Shown in pieces: positions 34,709-43,503 of a DNA stretch of 64,000 nt. The notes beneath the pieces are model-generated. The model was not told the origin of the DNA and searched no databases. It saw only the letters and a program-made list of their open reading frames with translations. Source of the DNA: Micromonospora chokoriensis (GTDB taxonomy: Bacteria > Actinomycetota > Actinomycetes > Mycobacteriales > Micromonosporaceae); contig NZ_LT607409.1 in assembly GCF_900091505.1 (NCBI RefSeq), positions 2,914,001-2,978,000 on the forward strand. The letters are read 5' to 3'. Each line of letters opens with the position of its first letter. The first letter of the stretch is position 1. The translations under genes and the position numbers were made by a program.

Positions 34709-35089
34709 ATGTCCACGACCACGCCCATCACCTGGTTCGAGATCGGCACGGACCGACCGGAGGAGGCGGAGCGCTTCTACGGGGAGCTGTTCGGTTGGAC
34801 CTTCGAGGAACAGGGAACGGCCGACGGCGGCTCCTACCGGGTGACCGGTGCCGGTGGCGGCACCGGAATCGGCGGAGCGATCCGGGCGACCGACGGGACG
34901 TCACCGAACTACGCGGTGTTCTACGCCGAGGTCACCGACGTGGCGGAGACCTGCCGGCAGGCCGAGGCGGCCGGCGGCAAGGTGCTGGTCGCCCCGCGTA
35001 CGACGCCGGCCGGTCTCACCCTCGCCCACCTGCTCGATCCCGCCGGCAACCACCTCGGCGTGTTCGCGCCGCCGCCCGGCCGGAACTGA
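34709..35089 (+). CDS. VOC/glyoxalase-fold protein
   Basis: 126 residues, two beta-alpha-beta-beta-beta modules: TPITWFEIGTDRPEEAERFY with GELFGWTF, then ADGTSPNYAVFYAEVTDVAE and LLDPAGNHLGVF. Members bind a divalent metal and act in detoxification or bleomycin-type resistance; specific substrate unknown. ATG follows TTGGAGGCAGCAG. Confidence 0.88.
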   Translation: MSTTTPITWFEIGTDRPEEAERFYGELFGWTFEEQGTADGGSYRVTGAGGGTGIGGAIRATDGTSPNYAVFYAEVTDVAETCRQAEAAGGKVLVAPRTTPAGLTLAHLLDPAGNHLGVFAPPPGRN

Positions 35090-35143
35090 CGCCACGCGCC
35101 CGGGCGGCCCGTCCTGAGGGCCTGCCCTGGAGGCGCACGGCGG

Positions 35144-35220
35144 TGATCGACTCGGTTTCGCCAAGACCGGGGTGTCCGAGTGTTGTCGACACCGCCGATT
35201 CCGTGAAACCGAGTCGATCA
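35144..35220. repeat. Long intergenic palindrome P5 (family B)
   Basis: 77 bp. TGATCGACTCGGTTTC (35144-35159) pairs perfectly with GAAACCGAGTCGATCA (35205-35220); inner GGTGTC/GACACC. Followed 60 bp later by P6 in the same convergent gap. Confidence 0.9.
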
Positions 35221-35280
35221 AGTCCCGGCCGACCCGGTGTGGCCGCGTCCGCCCGCCCGCCCGCGCCCGCCGGCGTGGCG

Positions 35281-35356
35281 TGATCGACACCAGAACGCCG
35301 ATGTGGCGGTGTCCCGATGGGGGAACACCGCCACGTCGGCGGAATGGAGTGGATCA
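35281..35356. repeat. Long intergenic palindrome P6 (family B, degenerate arms)
   Basis: 76 bp. Ends TGATCGAC and GTGGATCA; inner GATGTGGCGGTGTC pairs imperfectly with AACACCGCCACGTC. Alignable with P3 and P5, but the outer arms have diverged. The convergent gap therefore holds two copies side by side. Confidence 0.85.
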
Positions 35357-35370
35357 CGGGTGCCGACGGG

Positions 35371-35832
35371 TCACTTGCCGGGCGTACCCGCCGGACCGCC
35401 GTGGTGGCCCCACCCGCGGTGGCCGCCGGCCCCGGGGAAGACACCGGCCTCGACGGCCTTGGTGATGGCGTCGGCCTGCTCCTGGGTGAGCTTGCCGTCC
35501 TTGACGGCCTGGTCCAGCCGTTCCTTGAGCGCGGCCTTGCGGTCCTCGCCGGAGGGGCGCTGCGGCCGATCGGCCGGCCGGTGCTGCTCGCGGACCTTCT
35601 CCAGGGCGGCGGTCACCTTGTCGGTGGGCACGCCCAGCTCCTTGGCGAGCGCCTCGGCGAACTCGCCCTGCCGGTCGGCCTTCGCGCCGGGGGCCGGGGC
35701 GCTGCTGGTGCTCGGTGCCGGGGTGGGGGTGTCCGCGGCGAACGCGATGGTCGGGGCCGCGATCCCCACGCCGAGGACGCCGGCGGTGGCCAGGCCGGCC
35801 AACAGGTGCTTCCTGCGGATGGTGCGGGACAT
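35371..35832 (-). CDS. Secreted hypothetical protein with helical repeats
   Basis: 153 residues from ATG 35832 (GGAGG at good distance). Signal peptide residues 1 to about 33 (KHLLAGLATAGVLGVGIAAP, cleavage after AFA). The mature part starts Thr/Pro/Ser-rich and then has charged helices (EFAEALAKELGVPTDKVTAA; AALKERLDQAVKDGKLTQEQ), a pattern seen in many secreted actinobacterial proteins of unknown function. The tail is Gly/His-rich (GGHRGWGHHGG) and could bind metal ions. Confidence 0.78.
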   Translation of the reverse strand: MSRTIRRKHLLAGLATAGVLGVGIAAPTIAFAADTPTPAPSTSSAPAPGAKADRQGEFAEALAKELGVPTDKVTAALEKVREQHRPADRPQRPSGEDRKAALKERLDQAVKDGKLTQEQADAITKAVEAGVFPGAGGHRGWGHHGGPAGTPGK

Positions 35833-36016
35833 GCTGTCCTCCAGAGGTTCGGTCATCCTGCGGTGTCGTCACCGAGAGTGACCGGGCAGCCTGGGTGGAA
35901 GCCGTGGTGATCCTGTCAGCGGGCTGATAATCGCGGCGGGTGGCGGACCAAACCGGTTGTGCTGGCGCTGACAGATCGGTCATGGTGGGCGATCCGTCCA
36001 CGGAAGGACACCGCAC

Positions 36017-36922
36017 ATGACGATATCCACGATTCGGGAGATACCGCTCGTCGAGCCGGGCGCCGGCCCGTACGGCATCACGGCCGGCCTCGACGGCGCG
36101 CTGTGGCTGACGCTGGTCCACGCCGGCGCGATCGCCCGCCTCGGGGTGGACGGCTCGGTCCGTACCTATCCGCTGGAGCCGGCCGGCGGTCGTCCCTTGA
36201 TCATCGCGGCCGGGCCGGACGACGCGCTCTGGTTCACCCGCTCCGGCGACGACCGGATCGGTCGCCTCAGCGTCGACGGTGAGCAGCGCACCATCACCCT
36301 GCCCGCCGGCACCGGGCCCGGTGGCATCGCCGCCGGAGCCGATGGCGCGCTCTGGTACGCCGGGATGACCTCCGACACGATCGGCCGGGTGCACACCGAC
36401 GGCACCCTCACGGTGTTTCCCTTGCCGGTGACCGGCGGGTTCGCCTCGATGATCACCGCGGGCGCGGACCAGGCGCTCTGGTTCACCCTCAACCAGGCGA
36501 ACGCGATCGGCCGCATCGACCTCGACGGTCGTACCACGCTGCACCCGCTGCCCACCGCGAACGCCGGCCCGGTCGGCATCACCCTCGGCGCCGACGGTGC
36601 CGTCTGGTTCGTGGAGATCGCCGCCGGTCAGCTCGGCCGGATCGCGCCGGACGGTGAGATCGTCGAGTTCCCGCTACCGGACCGTGCGGCCCGTCCGCAC
36701 GCCATCGTGGCCGACCCGGCGGGCGGCGCGTGGTTCACGGAGTGGGGCGCCAACCGGATCGGTCACCTCGACGGCACCGGCCGGATCGAGGGCTACGACC
36801 TGCTGACCCCCGATGCCGAACCACACGGCATCGCCCGCACCGCCGACGGCGTCTGGGCCGCCCTGGAAACCGGCGCGGTAGCCCACCTGCCCTGCCCCGC
36901 CCCGCCCACCCCGCCTAGGTGA
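36017..36922 (+). CDS. vgb: Virginiamycin B lyase (Vgb-like streptogramin B lyase)
   Basis: 301 residues forming a seven-bladed beta-propeller with repeating GADGALWF/IGR units. The active-site positions known for Vgb are recognisable: His in ARPHAIVADP near 229, Glu in WFTEWGANRIG near 244 and His in AEPHGIART near 275. Vgb opens streptogramin B rings by elimination, giving resistance. AAGGA precedes the ATG. The TGA stop lies inside the left end of palindrome P7. Environmental Vgb homologs need not all confer resistance. Confidence 0.85.
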   Translation: MTISTIREIPLVEPGAGPYGITAGLDGALWLTLVHAGAIARLGVDGSVRTYPLEPAGGRPLIIAAGPDDALWFTRSGDDRIGRLSVDGEQRTITLPAGTGPGGIAAGADGALWYAGMTSDTIGRVHTDGTLTVFPLPVTGGFASMITAGADQALWFTLNQANAIGRIDLDGRTTLHPLPTANAGPVGITLGADGAVWFVEIAAGQLGRIAPDGEIVEFPLPDRAARPHAIVADPAGGAWFTEWGANRIGHLDGTGRIEGYDLLTPDAEPHGIARTADGVWAALETGAVAHLPCPAPPTPPR

Positions 36923-36977
36923 TCAAGAGGTTTGCGTCAGATTCCGGGCCGGACATGACGCAAACCTCTTGATCACC
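36918..36977. repeat. Long intergenic palindrome P7 (family C)
   Basis: 60 bp. Arms of 22 bp (36918-36939 and 36956-36977) are perfectly complementary; the core GATCAAGAGGTTTGCGTCA is shared with P8 and P9. Loop of 16 nt begins GATTCCGG. The TGATCA ends supply the TGA stops of both flanking convergent genes. Confidence 0.95.
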
Positions 36978-37977
36978 GGCGGGGGCGGTGGTGGCGGGGG
37001 CGGTGGGGGTGGCGATCACCGGTGGGGGCGGTGGGGGGCTGGGGGGAGACGGCGGGGGCGGCGGTCAGGGTGTTGGTGTCCGTGTCCACTGTCGCTCTGG
37101 TGCCCACCGGGACCGTCAGTTGGCCGGGGCCGTGGCCGATGGGGAGGCCGCCGAGGACCGGTACGCCCAGGTCGCCGAGGCGTTCGGTGAGCACGTCGAC
37201 GATCGTGGTGTCCCAGCCGTCGCCGCAGTCGGTGAACTGCCCGACCGCCACCCCGGCCAGCCCGTCCAGCGCGCCGGCCCGGCGCAGGTGGGTCAGCATC
37301 CGGTCGACCTTGTACGGGGGTTCCTGCACGTCCTCGATCAACAGCACCGCGCCGGTGAGGTCGGGCAGGTCCGGTGTGCCGATCGACGCGGCGATCATGC
37401 ACAGGTTGCCGCCGAGCAGGGTGCCGGTGGCCTGACCCGGGACGCGGACGTCGAAGGTCTCCTCGGTGGGCACCGCGCTGATCGTCACCGGCTCGGTCGT
37501 CATCAGCGCCGCGTGCAGGGACTCGGCGGAGCGCAGCGGGGTCCGCTCGTCGCGCCAGGCCGCCCCCGGGCCGTGCACCCCGGCCAGCCGGGCGCCCCGC
37601 CACAACGCGAACTGCAACGCGGTGATGTCCGAGAAGCCGGCCACCACCTTCGGGTCGCGGCGGACGGCGGCCATGTCGATGGCGTCCACGATGCGCTGGA
37701 CGCCGTACCCGCCCCGGGTGCAGATGACCCCTCGGATCTCCGGATCGGCGAAGGCGGCGTTCAGGTCGGCGGCGCGCAGATCGTCGGTGCCGGCGAGGAA
37801 GCCGTGGCGGGCGTACGCGTTCGGGGCCGGCACCGGGCGCAGACCCCATCCGACGAGCAGTTCCATGCCCCGGGCCACCCGCTCCGGCGAAGTCGGCCCG
37901 GACGGCGACACCAACAGCACCGCGTCCCCCGGCACCAGCACGGGTGGGTGGACGGCGGCGGTGTCCTCGCTGATCAC
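36973..37977 (-). CDS. LD-carboxypeptidase (peptidase family S66)
   Basis: 334 residues. Family landmarks: GDAVLLVSPSGPTSPERVAR at the N-terminus, nucleophile region CTRGGYGVQRI, FSDITALQFALW, LLGGNLCMIAASIGT, LIEDVQEPPYKVDRML (Glu) and GLPIGHGPGQLTVPVG (His), giving a Ser-Glu-His site. It trims D-Ala from tetrapeptides during murein recycling, or inactivates microcin-like peptide conjugates as MccF does. The GTG at 37977 is 8 nt after TAGGCT. The last 25 residues are a Pro/His/Arg-rich run leading into palindrome P7, which provides the stop codon. Confidence 0.88.
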   Translation of the reverse strand: MISEDTAAVHPPVLVPGDAVLLVSPSGPTSPERVARGMELLVGWGLRPVPAPNAYARHGFLAGTDDLRAADLNAAFADPEIRGVICTRGGYGVQRIVDAIDMAAVRRDPKVVAGFSDITALQFALWRGARLAGVHGPGAAWRDERTPLRSAESLHAALMTTEPVTISAVPTEETFDVRVPGQATGTLLGGNLCMIAASIGTPDLPDLTGAVLLIEDVQEPPYKVDRMLTHLRRAGALDGLAGVAVGQFTDCGDGWDTTIVDVLTERLGDLGVPVLGGLPIGHGPGQLTVPVGTRATVDTDTNTLTAAPAVSPQPPTAPTGDRHPHRPRHHRPRR

Positions 37978-38067
37978 AACCGCAGAGCCTAACCACCCCC
38001 ACCAGCACGGGCACGCGCCTCTGTGGCGGGGCGTGGCACGACGCGGCGTACCCGCTAGCCTCGACGG

Positions 38068-38835
38068 GTGGCAACCGCGCTGGTGATCGAGAACGACCCG
38101 ACGGACGACGCCCGCCTGCTGGGCGAGTGGCTGACCGAGGCTGGGCTGGAGCTGTGGGTGGTCCGCCCGCACGCCGGCGACGAGCTCCCCGCCGACCTGG
38201 AGGGGTACGCGGCGCTGGTGGTGCTCGGCGGTGAACAACAGGCGTACCCGCTGCCCGACGGCTCGCCCGGCGCGCCCTGGTTCCCCGCGGTGGAGGGCCT
38301 GCTGCGCAAGGCGGTCCGGCACCGGGTGCCGACCCTGGCCGTCTGCCTGGGCGCGCAACTGCTCGCCACCGCGCACGCCGGGCTGGTCGAACGCAGCCCC
38401 TCCGGGCCCGAGATCGGCCCCGGCGTGGTCGGCCGGCGCGACGCCGCCGAGGGCGACCCGCTGTTCCGGTACGTGCCGCTGATCCCGGACGTGCTCCAGT
38501 GGCACGTCGACGAGATCACCGAGCTGCCCCGGGGCGCGACCCTGCTGGCCGCGTCGACCCGCTACCCGAACCAGGCGTTCCGGCTCGGTGACCGGGCCTG
38601 GGGTCTGCAGTTCCACATCGAGTGCGACACCGCGATGATCGCCGACTGGTCGACCGACTCGGCCCTCCTCGCCGAGCTGGGTTACGACCCGGAGCTGGTG
38701 GTGGCGGCCTGCGCCTCGGTGCTGCCCGACGTCGAGGAGGTCTGGCAGCCGTTCGCCGCCCGGTTCGCCGCGCTGGCCCTCGGCGAGCTGGACGACAGCG
38801 TGACGCGGCGCGGCCTGCCGCTGCTCGGGCACTGA
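38068..38835 (+). CDS. Class I glutamine amidotransferase
   Basis: 255 residues. Triad of the class I GATase fold: Cys in AVCLGAQLLA near 94, His and Glu in LQFHIE near 191. A stand-alone amidase related to GuaA-type domains, cytoplasmic. TAGCCT lies 6 nt before the GTG, suggesting leaderless translation. Its TGA shares one base with the ATG of glnE, so it is coupled to the nitrogen-control enzyme. It may hydrolyse gamma-glutamyl compounds or glutamine; no partner synthase is adjacent. Confidence 0.88.
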   Translation: MATALVIENDPTDDARLLGEWLTEAGLELWVVRPHAGDELPADLEGYAALVVLGGEQQAYPLPDGSPGAPWFPAVEGLLRKAVRHRVPTLAVCLGAQLLATAHAGLVERSPSGPEIGPGVVGRRDAAEGDPLFRYVPLIPDVLQWHVDEITELPRGATLLAASTRYPNQAFRLGDRAWGLQFHIECDTAMIADWSTDSALLAELGYDPELVVAACASVLPDVEEVWQPFAARFAALALGELDDSVTRRGLPLLGH

Positions 38836-41800
38836 TGAGCCGGCCGACCAGGGCCCCGGGGCGGCTCGCCCGGTACGGGTTCGGCACCGCGGAGGGCGAC
38901 GGCGGCGCGCGCGCCGCGGACCTCCTCGGCCCGGACGGGCTGCGGCTGTGGCGGCCGGAGGAGCAGGAGCCGACCGACGAGCCGGCCGGGGAGTTGCTCG
39001 CCGCGCTGTCCCGGGCCGCCGACCCGGACCTGGCGCTGCGTCAACTGCACCGCATCGTCGAGGCCGAACGCCGTGCGACCGAGGGCAGCGCCGAATCGCC
39101 GCTGATCGCGGAGCTGCACGCCGATCCCGGGCTGCGACGGCGGCTCATCGCCGTGCTGGGCGCGTCGTCGGCGCTCGGCGACCACCTGGTGGCGAACCCC
39201 GAGCACTGTCTGACGTTGCGTACCGCACCGGACGGTCTCGCCCCGATCGCCGAGGGCCGGCTGGAACCGACCGACGGTGGCAACCCGACGGCGGCGCTGC
39301 GCTCCGCGTACCGGCTGGCGTTGCTGCGGATCGCGGCGGCGGACCTCACCGGTGGGCGCGGCCTGGAGCAGACCATGGCCGCGCTCTCCGCGCTCGCCGA
39401 CGCGACGCTGGCCGCCGCGTACGAGATCGCGGTCACCGAGCTGGCGGACGGCACCGAGCGGCCCCGGCTCGCGGTGGTGGCGATGGGCAAGTGCGGTGGT
39501 GGCGAGCTGAACTACGTCTCCGACGTGGACGTCATCTTCGTCGCCGCCGAGGACGCCGACCTGCCCGCCGCGACACTGGTGGCGACCCGGCTGATCTCCA
39601 TCTGCGGGATGGTCGCGTGGCCGGTGGACGCCGCGCTGCGTCCCGAGGGCAACCGGGGCCCGCTGGTGCGAACCCTCGCCAGCCACCTCGCGTACTACCG
39701 GCGGTGGGCGCGCACCTGGGAGTTCCAGGCGCTGCTCAAGGCCCGCCCGGCCGCCGGTGACCTGCCGCTGGCCCAGGAGTGGATCGACCAGCTCGCGCCG
39801 CTGGTGTGGCGGGCCGCCGAACGCCCCGAGGCGGTCGAGGACGTGCGCTCCATGCGTCGCCGGATCATCGACAACATCCCGCCGAAGGAGCTGGAGCGGG
39901 AGATCAAGCGCGGCCCCGGCGGGCTGCGCGACATCGAGTTCGCCGTCCAACTGCTGCAACTCGTGCACGGTCGCGGTGACGAGACGCTGCGGGAACCGGG
40001 CACCATCCCGGCCCTGCGCGCGCTCGTCGCCGGCGGCTACGTCGGTCGCGCCGACGGCGAGGCGCTGCTGCGCGGCTACCGCTTCCTGCGCAGCGTCGAG
40101 CACCGGCTGCAACTCCAGGGCCTACGCCGGACGCACACGGTGCCCACCGAGCCGGGCGCGCTGCGCTGGCTCGCCGCCGCGCTGGGTTTCACGGCCGCGC
40201 CGGGGCGCAGCGCCGTGGAGAGCTTCCGGGCCGAGTGGGTCACCCACGCCACCGAGGTACGCCGACTGCACGCCAAACTGCTCTACCGGCCGCTGTTGGA
40301 GTCGGTGGCCCGGGTGCCGGCGGACGGACTGCGACTCACCCCGGAGGCGGCCCGGCACCGACTGGAGATCCTCGGCTTCGCCGACCCGGCCGGGGCGCTG
40401 CGGCACCTCCAGGCGCTCACCGGCGGGGTGAGTCGCACGGCGGCCATCCAGCGGACCCTGCTGCCGGTGCTGCTGAGCGAGTTCGCCGACGCGCCGGAGC
40501 CGGACCGGGGGCTGCTCAACTACCGCAAGGTCTCCGACAAGCTCGGCAGCACACCCTGGTACCTGCGGCTGCTGCGCGACGGTGGCCCGGTCGCCCGTCG
40601 GCTGGCCCGGGTCCTCTCGCTGTCCCGGTACGTGGCCGACCTGCTCGCCCGCGACCCGGAGGCGCTGCGGCTGCTGGCCGAGGAGAACGAGCTGGCCCCG
40701 CGCTCCCGGGAGGTGCTGCGGGAGGGGTTCCTCGCGGCGGCGGCCCGGCACACCGACCCGGTCGAGGCGACCAGCGCGGTGCGCGCGCTGCGGCGTCGGG
40801 AACTGGTCCGGGTGGCCTGCGCCGACGTGCTCTGCCGCGCGGGTTCGCTCGCACCCAGCCCCACCCGTCCGGACGGCACGAGCCGGCCGGCTCCCGGCCT
40901 GTCCGACATCACCCAGGTCGGCACGGCGCTCGCCGACGTCACCGACGCCACGCTGGCCGCCGCGCTGCGCGCCGCCCAGGCCAGCCAACCCGCGCCGGAA
41001 GGGTTGCGGTTCGCCGTGATCGGCATGGGACGGCTCGGCGGGTACGAGTCGAACTACCTCTCCGACGCCGACGTGCTCTTCGTCTACGACCCGCCCGCCG
41101 GGGTCGGCGACAGCGCGGCCAGCGCCGCCGCTCACGCGATCGCCGAGGAGCTGCGTCGGCTGCTCGGCGTGCCCGCGCCCGACCCGCCGCTGGGTGTCGA
41201 CGCCGACCTGCGCCCGGAGGGCCGGCAGGGCCCGCTGGTGCGCAGCCTCGCCGCGTACGCGGCGTACTACGCCCGCTGGTCGCGGGTGTGGGAGTCGCAG
41301 GCGCTGCTGCGCGCCCGGTTCGTCTGCGGCGACGCGGGTCTGGGCGCCGAGTTCGAGGCGATGATCGACCCGGTGCGGTACCCGGCCGAGGGGTTGACCC
41401 GTGAACAGGTCGTCGAGATCCGGCGGATCAAGGCCCGGGTGGAGAACGAGCGGCTGCCCCGGGGTGCCGACCCGGCCACCAACACCAAACTGGGTCGCGG
41501 CGCGCTGGCCGACGTGGAGTGGGCGGTGCAACTCGTCCAGCTCCGGCACGCCGGTGCGAACCCGGCGCTGCGCGGCACGCGTACCCTCGACGCTCTCGCG
41601 GCCGCCGAGCGGGCCGGCCTGATCGACCCGGCGGACGCCGCCGAGATGGCCGCCGGGTGGTCCCTGGCCGCGCAGGTCCGCAACGCGTTGATGCTGGTCC
41701 GGGGTCGGGCCGGCGACCAGTTGCCCCGGCACGGGGTGGAGTTGGCCGGCGTGGTCCGGCTGCTCGGCCGCGACGACCCGGGGGAGTTCCTCGACGAGTA

Positions 41801-41855
41801 CCTGCGCGTCGGTCGCCGCTCCCGGGCCGCTACCGAACGGGTCCTCAATGCCTGA
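38835..41855 (+). CDS. glnE: Bifunctional glutamine synthetase adenylyltransferase/deadenylylase
   Basis: 1006 residues, the expected length. Two nucleotidyltransferase domains: VAMGKCGGGELNYVSDVDVI near 217 and IGMGRLGGYESNYLSDADVL near 731, each with the G-x(n)-D-x-D metal site, separated by helical regulatory segments. It attaches AMP to the Tyr of GlnA1 when nitrogen is plentiful and removes it when scarce. Starts within the stop of the GATase gene and its end overlaps the next gene by 8 nt, so three genes form one coupled unit. Confidence 0.95.
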   Translation: MSRPTRAPGRLARYGFGTAEGDGGARAADLLGPDGLRLWRPEEQEPTDEPAGELLAALSRAADPDLALRQLHRIVEAERRATEGSAESPLIAELHADPGLRRRLIAVLGASSALGDHLVANPEHCLTLRTAPDGLAPIAEGRLEPTDGGNPTAALRSAYRLALLRIAAADLTGGRGLEQTMAALSALADATLAAAYEIAVTELADGTERPRLAVVAMGKCGGGELNYVSDVDVIFVAAEDADLPAATLVATRLISICGMVAWPVDAALRPEGNRGPLVRTLASHLAYYRRWARTWEFQALLKARPAAGDLPLAQEWIDQLAPLVWRAAERPEAVEDVRSMRRRIIDNIPPKELEREIKRGPGGLRDIEFAVQLLQLVHGRGDETLREPGTIPALRALVAGGYVGRADGEALLRGYRFLRSVEHRLQLQGLRRTHTVPTEPGALRWLAAALGFTAAPGRSAVESFRAEWVTHATEVRRLHAKLLYRPLLESVARVPADGLRLTPEAARHRLEILGFADPAGALRHLQALTGGVSRTAAIQRTLLPVLLSEFADAPEPDRGLLNYRKVSDKLGSTPWYLRLLRDGGPVARRLARVLSLSRYVADLLARDPEALRLLAEENELAPRSREVLREGFLAAAARHTDPVEATSAVRALRRRELVRVACADVLCRAGSLAPSPTRPDGTSRPAPGLSDITQVGTALADVTDATLAAALRAAQASQPAPEGLRFAVIGMGRLGGYESNYLSDADVLFVYDPPAGVGDSAASAAAHAIAEELRRLLGVPAPDPPLGVDADLRPEGRQGPLVRSLAAYAAYYARWSRVWESQALLRARFVCGDAGLGAEFEAMIDPVRYPAEGLTREQVVEIRRIKARVENERLPRGADPATNTKLGRGALADVEWAVQLVQLRHAGANPALRGTRTLDALAAAERAGLIDPADAAEMAAGWSLAAQVRNALMLVRGRAGDQLPRHGVELAGVVRLLGRDDPGEFLDEYLRVGRRSRAATERVLNA

Positions 41856-43464
41856 CGCGTCGCCACGCCCGTTCGGGCGGCGCACCGGCTGGATGACCGC
41901 GACCGGGGTCGCGGTGGTGCTCGCCGTCGCGTTCCTGCTCGCGCCCCGGATGGGCACCGACCTCGCGGCGCAGGTGGCCCGGGCCGAGTTCGCCGACCGG
42001 TACGGCGCGACGCCGATCGACCTCGGCTGGTACGGCGGTGTCAACCAGTACGGCTACAGCCTGTTCACGGCCCGGTTGGGCGCGCTGATCGGAATGCGTC
42101 CACTGGGGGCGGTCGCCGCCGTGCTCGGCGCGTTCGCGTTGGCGTGGCTGTTCGCCCGGAACCGGGCCCGACGCCCGCTGCTGGCCGGCGTCCTCGGTGC
42201 CGTGGTCCTGGTCGGCAACCTGGCGAGCGGACGGATCACCTTCGCCGTCGGCCTGACGTTCGGGCTGCTCGCGCTCTGCGCCGTCAGCACGGAAGGCCCA
42301 GCACGTACCGCCCGGTTGGCGCTCGCCGCGATCGGCGCCGCCCTGGCGACGGCGGCGAGCCCGGTCGCCGGCCTGTTCACCGGGCTGGCCGGGGCGGCGT
42401 TGCTGCTGGCCGCCCTCCACCGTGGGGACGGGCCGGGTCGTGCGCTACCGGGTGAGTGGCGGGCGGAGGGTCCGCTGGCGGAGGGTTTCGTCCTGGCCCT
42501 GGCCCCGATTGTCACCCTCGCGCCGATCGCGCTCCTCTTCGGCAACGGGGGCACCCAGCCGTACTCGGCCGAGTCGATGCGGATCAACGTCGCCCTCGCC
42601 GTGCTGGTGGCGGTGCTGGTGCCGCGCCGCCGCCGGGTGCTGCGGGTCGGCGCGGCGCTCACCGTCCTGCTCCTGGTCGCCGCCTACTACGTGCCCAGCC
42701 CGATCGGCTCCAACGCGCTGCGCCTGCCGCTGCTGTTCGCGCTGCCCGTGCTGGCCGGGTACGCCCCGCTGCCCGGCCCGTGGCTGGCCGGGCTGCTCGC
42801 CGCGACGGTGTGGTGGCAGTCGCCGGTCATGACGAGCGACGTCACCCGCGCCGGCGCCCCGGAGAGCGCCCCGGCGTTCCACCGCCCGCTCGTCGAGGAA
42901 CTGCAACGGCGGCAACCCGTCGGACGGGTCGAGGTGGTGCCGCTGCGCGACCACTGGGAATCCGCGTACCTGCCACCGACAGTGCCCCTGGCCCGGGGCT
43001 GGGAACGCCAGGTCGACAGCGATCGCAACGCGCTGTTCTACGACGGCACCCTGGACACGCAGACCTACGGGAAGTGGCTCCGCGACGAGGCGGTGACCTA
43101 CGTGGCCGTCGCCCCGGACGCACCCGCCGACCGGTGGGGCCGGGACGAGGCCGCGATGATCCGGGCCGGCCTGCCGTACCTGCGGGAGGTCTGGAGCGAC
43201 AGGACCTGGCGGCTGTACGCGGTGACCGACCCGACGCCGCTGGTCGGCGCACCGGGCCGGCTCGTCGGCTCCGACCGGGGCTCGGTGCGGCTGACCGCCG
43301 CGCCCGGCGACGTGCCGGTTCGGGTGCGCTGGTCCCGGTGGCTGTCGCTCGACGGCCCGGATGGCTGTCTGCGCCCGGGCGCGGACGGGTGGACCGAGGT
43401 GCGGGTCCGCGCGGCCGGCGACTACACGATCACCAGCGACCTCGCCCCGGCCAGGCACTGCTGA
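41848..43464 (+). CDS. Polytopic membrane protein, glnE-overlapping
   Basis: 538 residues. About ten hydrophobic segments between residues 15 and 335, then a soluble extracellular-type domain (about 340-538: WESAYLPPTVPLARGWERQV). The DLGWYGGVNQYGYS near the N-terminus lies in the first loop, as in GT-C glycosyltransferases and related membrane proteins. It overlaps glnE by 8 nt and precedes two MptB-like mannosyltransferases, so a role in envelope glycan synthesis is plausible. No assigned family. Confidence 0.75.
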   Translation: MPDASPRPFGRRTGWMTATGVAVVLAVAFLLAPRMGTDLAAQVARAEFADRYGATPIDLGWYGGVNQYGYSLFTARLGALIGMRPLGAVAAVLGAFALAWLFARNRARRPLLAGVLGAVVLVGNLASGRITFAVGLTFGLLALCAVSTEGPARTARLALAAIGAALATAASPVAGLFTGLAGAALLLAALHRGDGPGRALPGEWRAEGPLAEGFVLALAPIVTLAPIALLFGNGGTQPYSAESMRINVALAVLVAVLVPRRRRVLRVGAALTVLLLVAAYYVPSPIGSNALRLPLLFALPVLAGYAPLPGPWLAGLLAATVWWQSPVMTSDVTRAGAPESAPAFHRPLVEELQRRQPVGRVEVVPLRDHWESAYLPPTVPLARGWERQVDSDRNALFYDGTLDTQTYGKWLRDEAVTYVAVAPDAPADRWGRDEAAMIRAGLPYLREVWSDRTWRLYAVTDPTPLVGAPGRLVGSDRGSVRLTAAPGDVPVRVRWSRWLSLDGPDGCLRPGADGWTEVRVRAAGDYTITSDLAPARHC

Positions 43465-43503
43465 CGGTGCCTGCCGTCACCCACCGACCGGGGTGCTGGC
43501 AGC

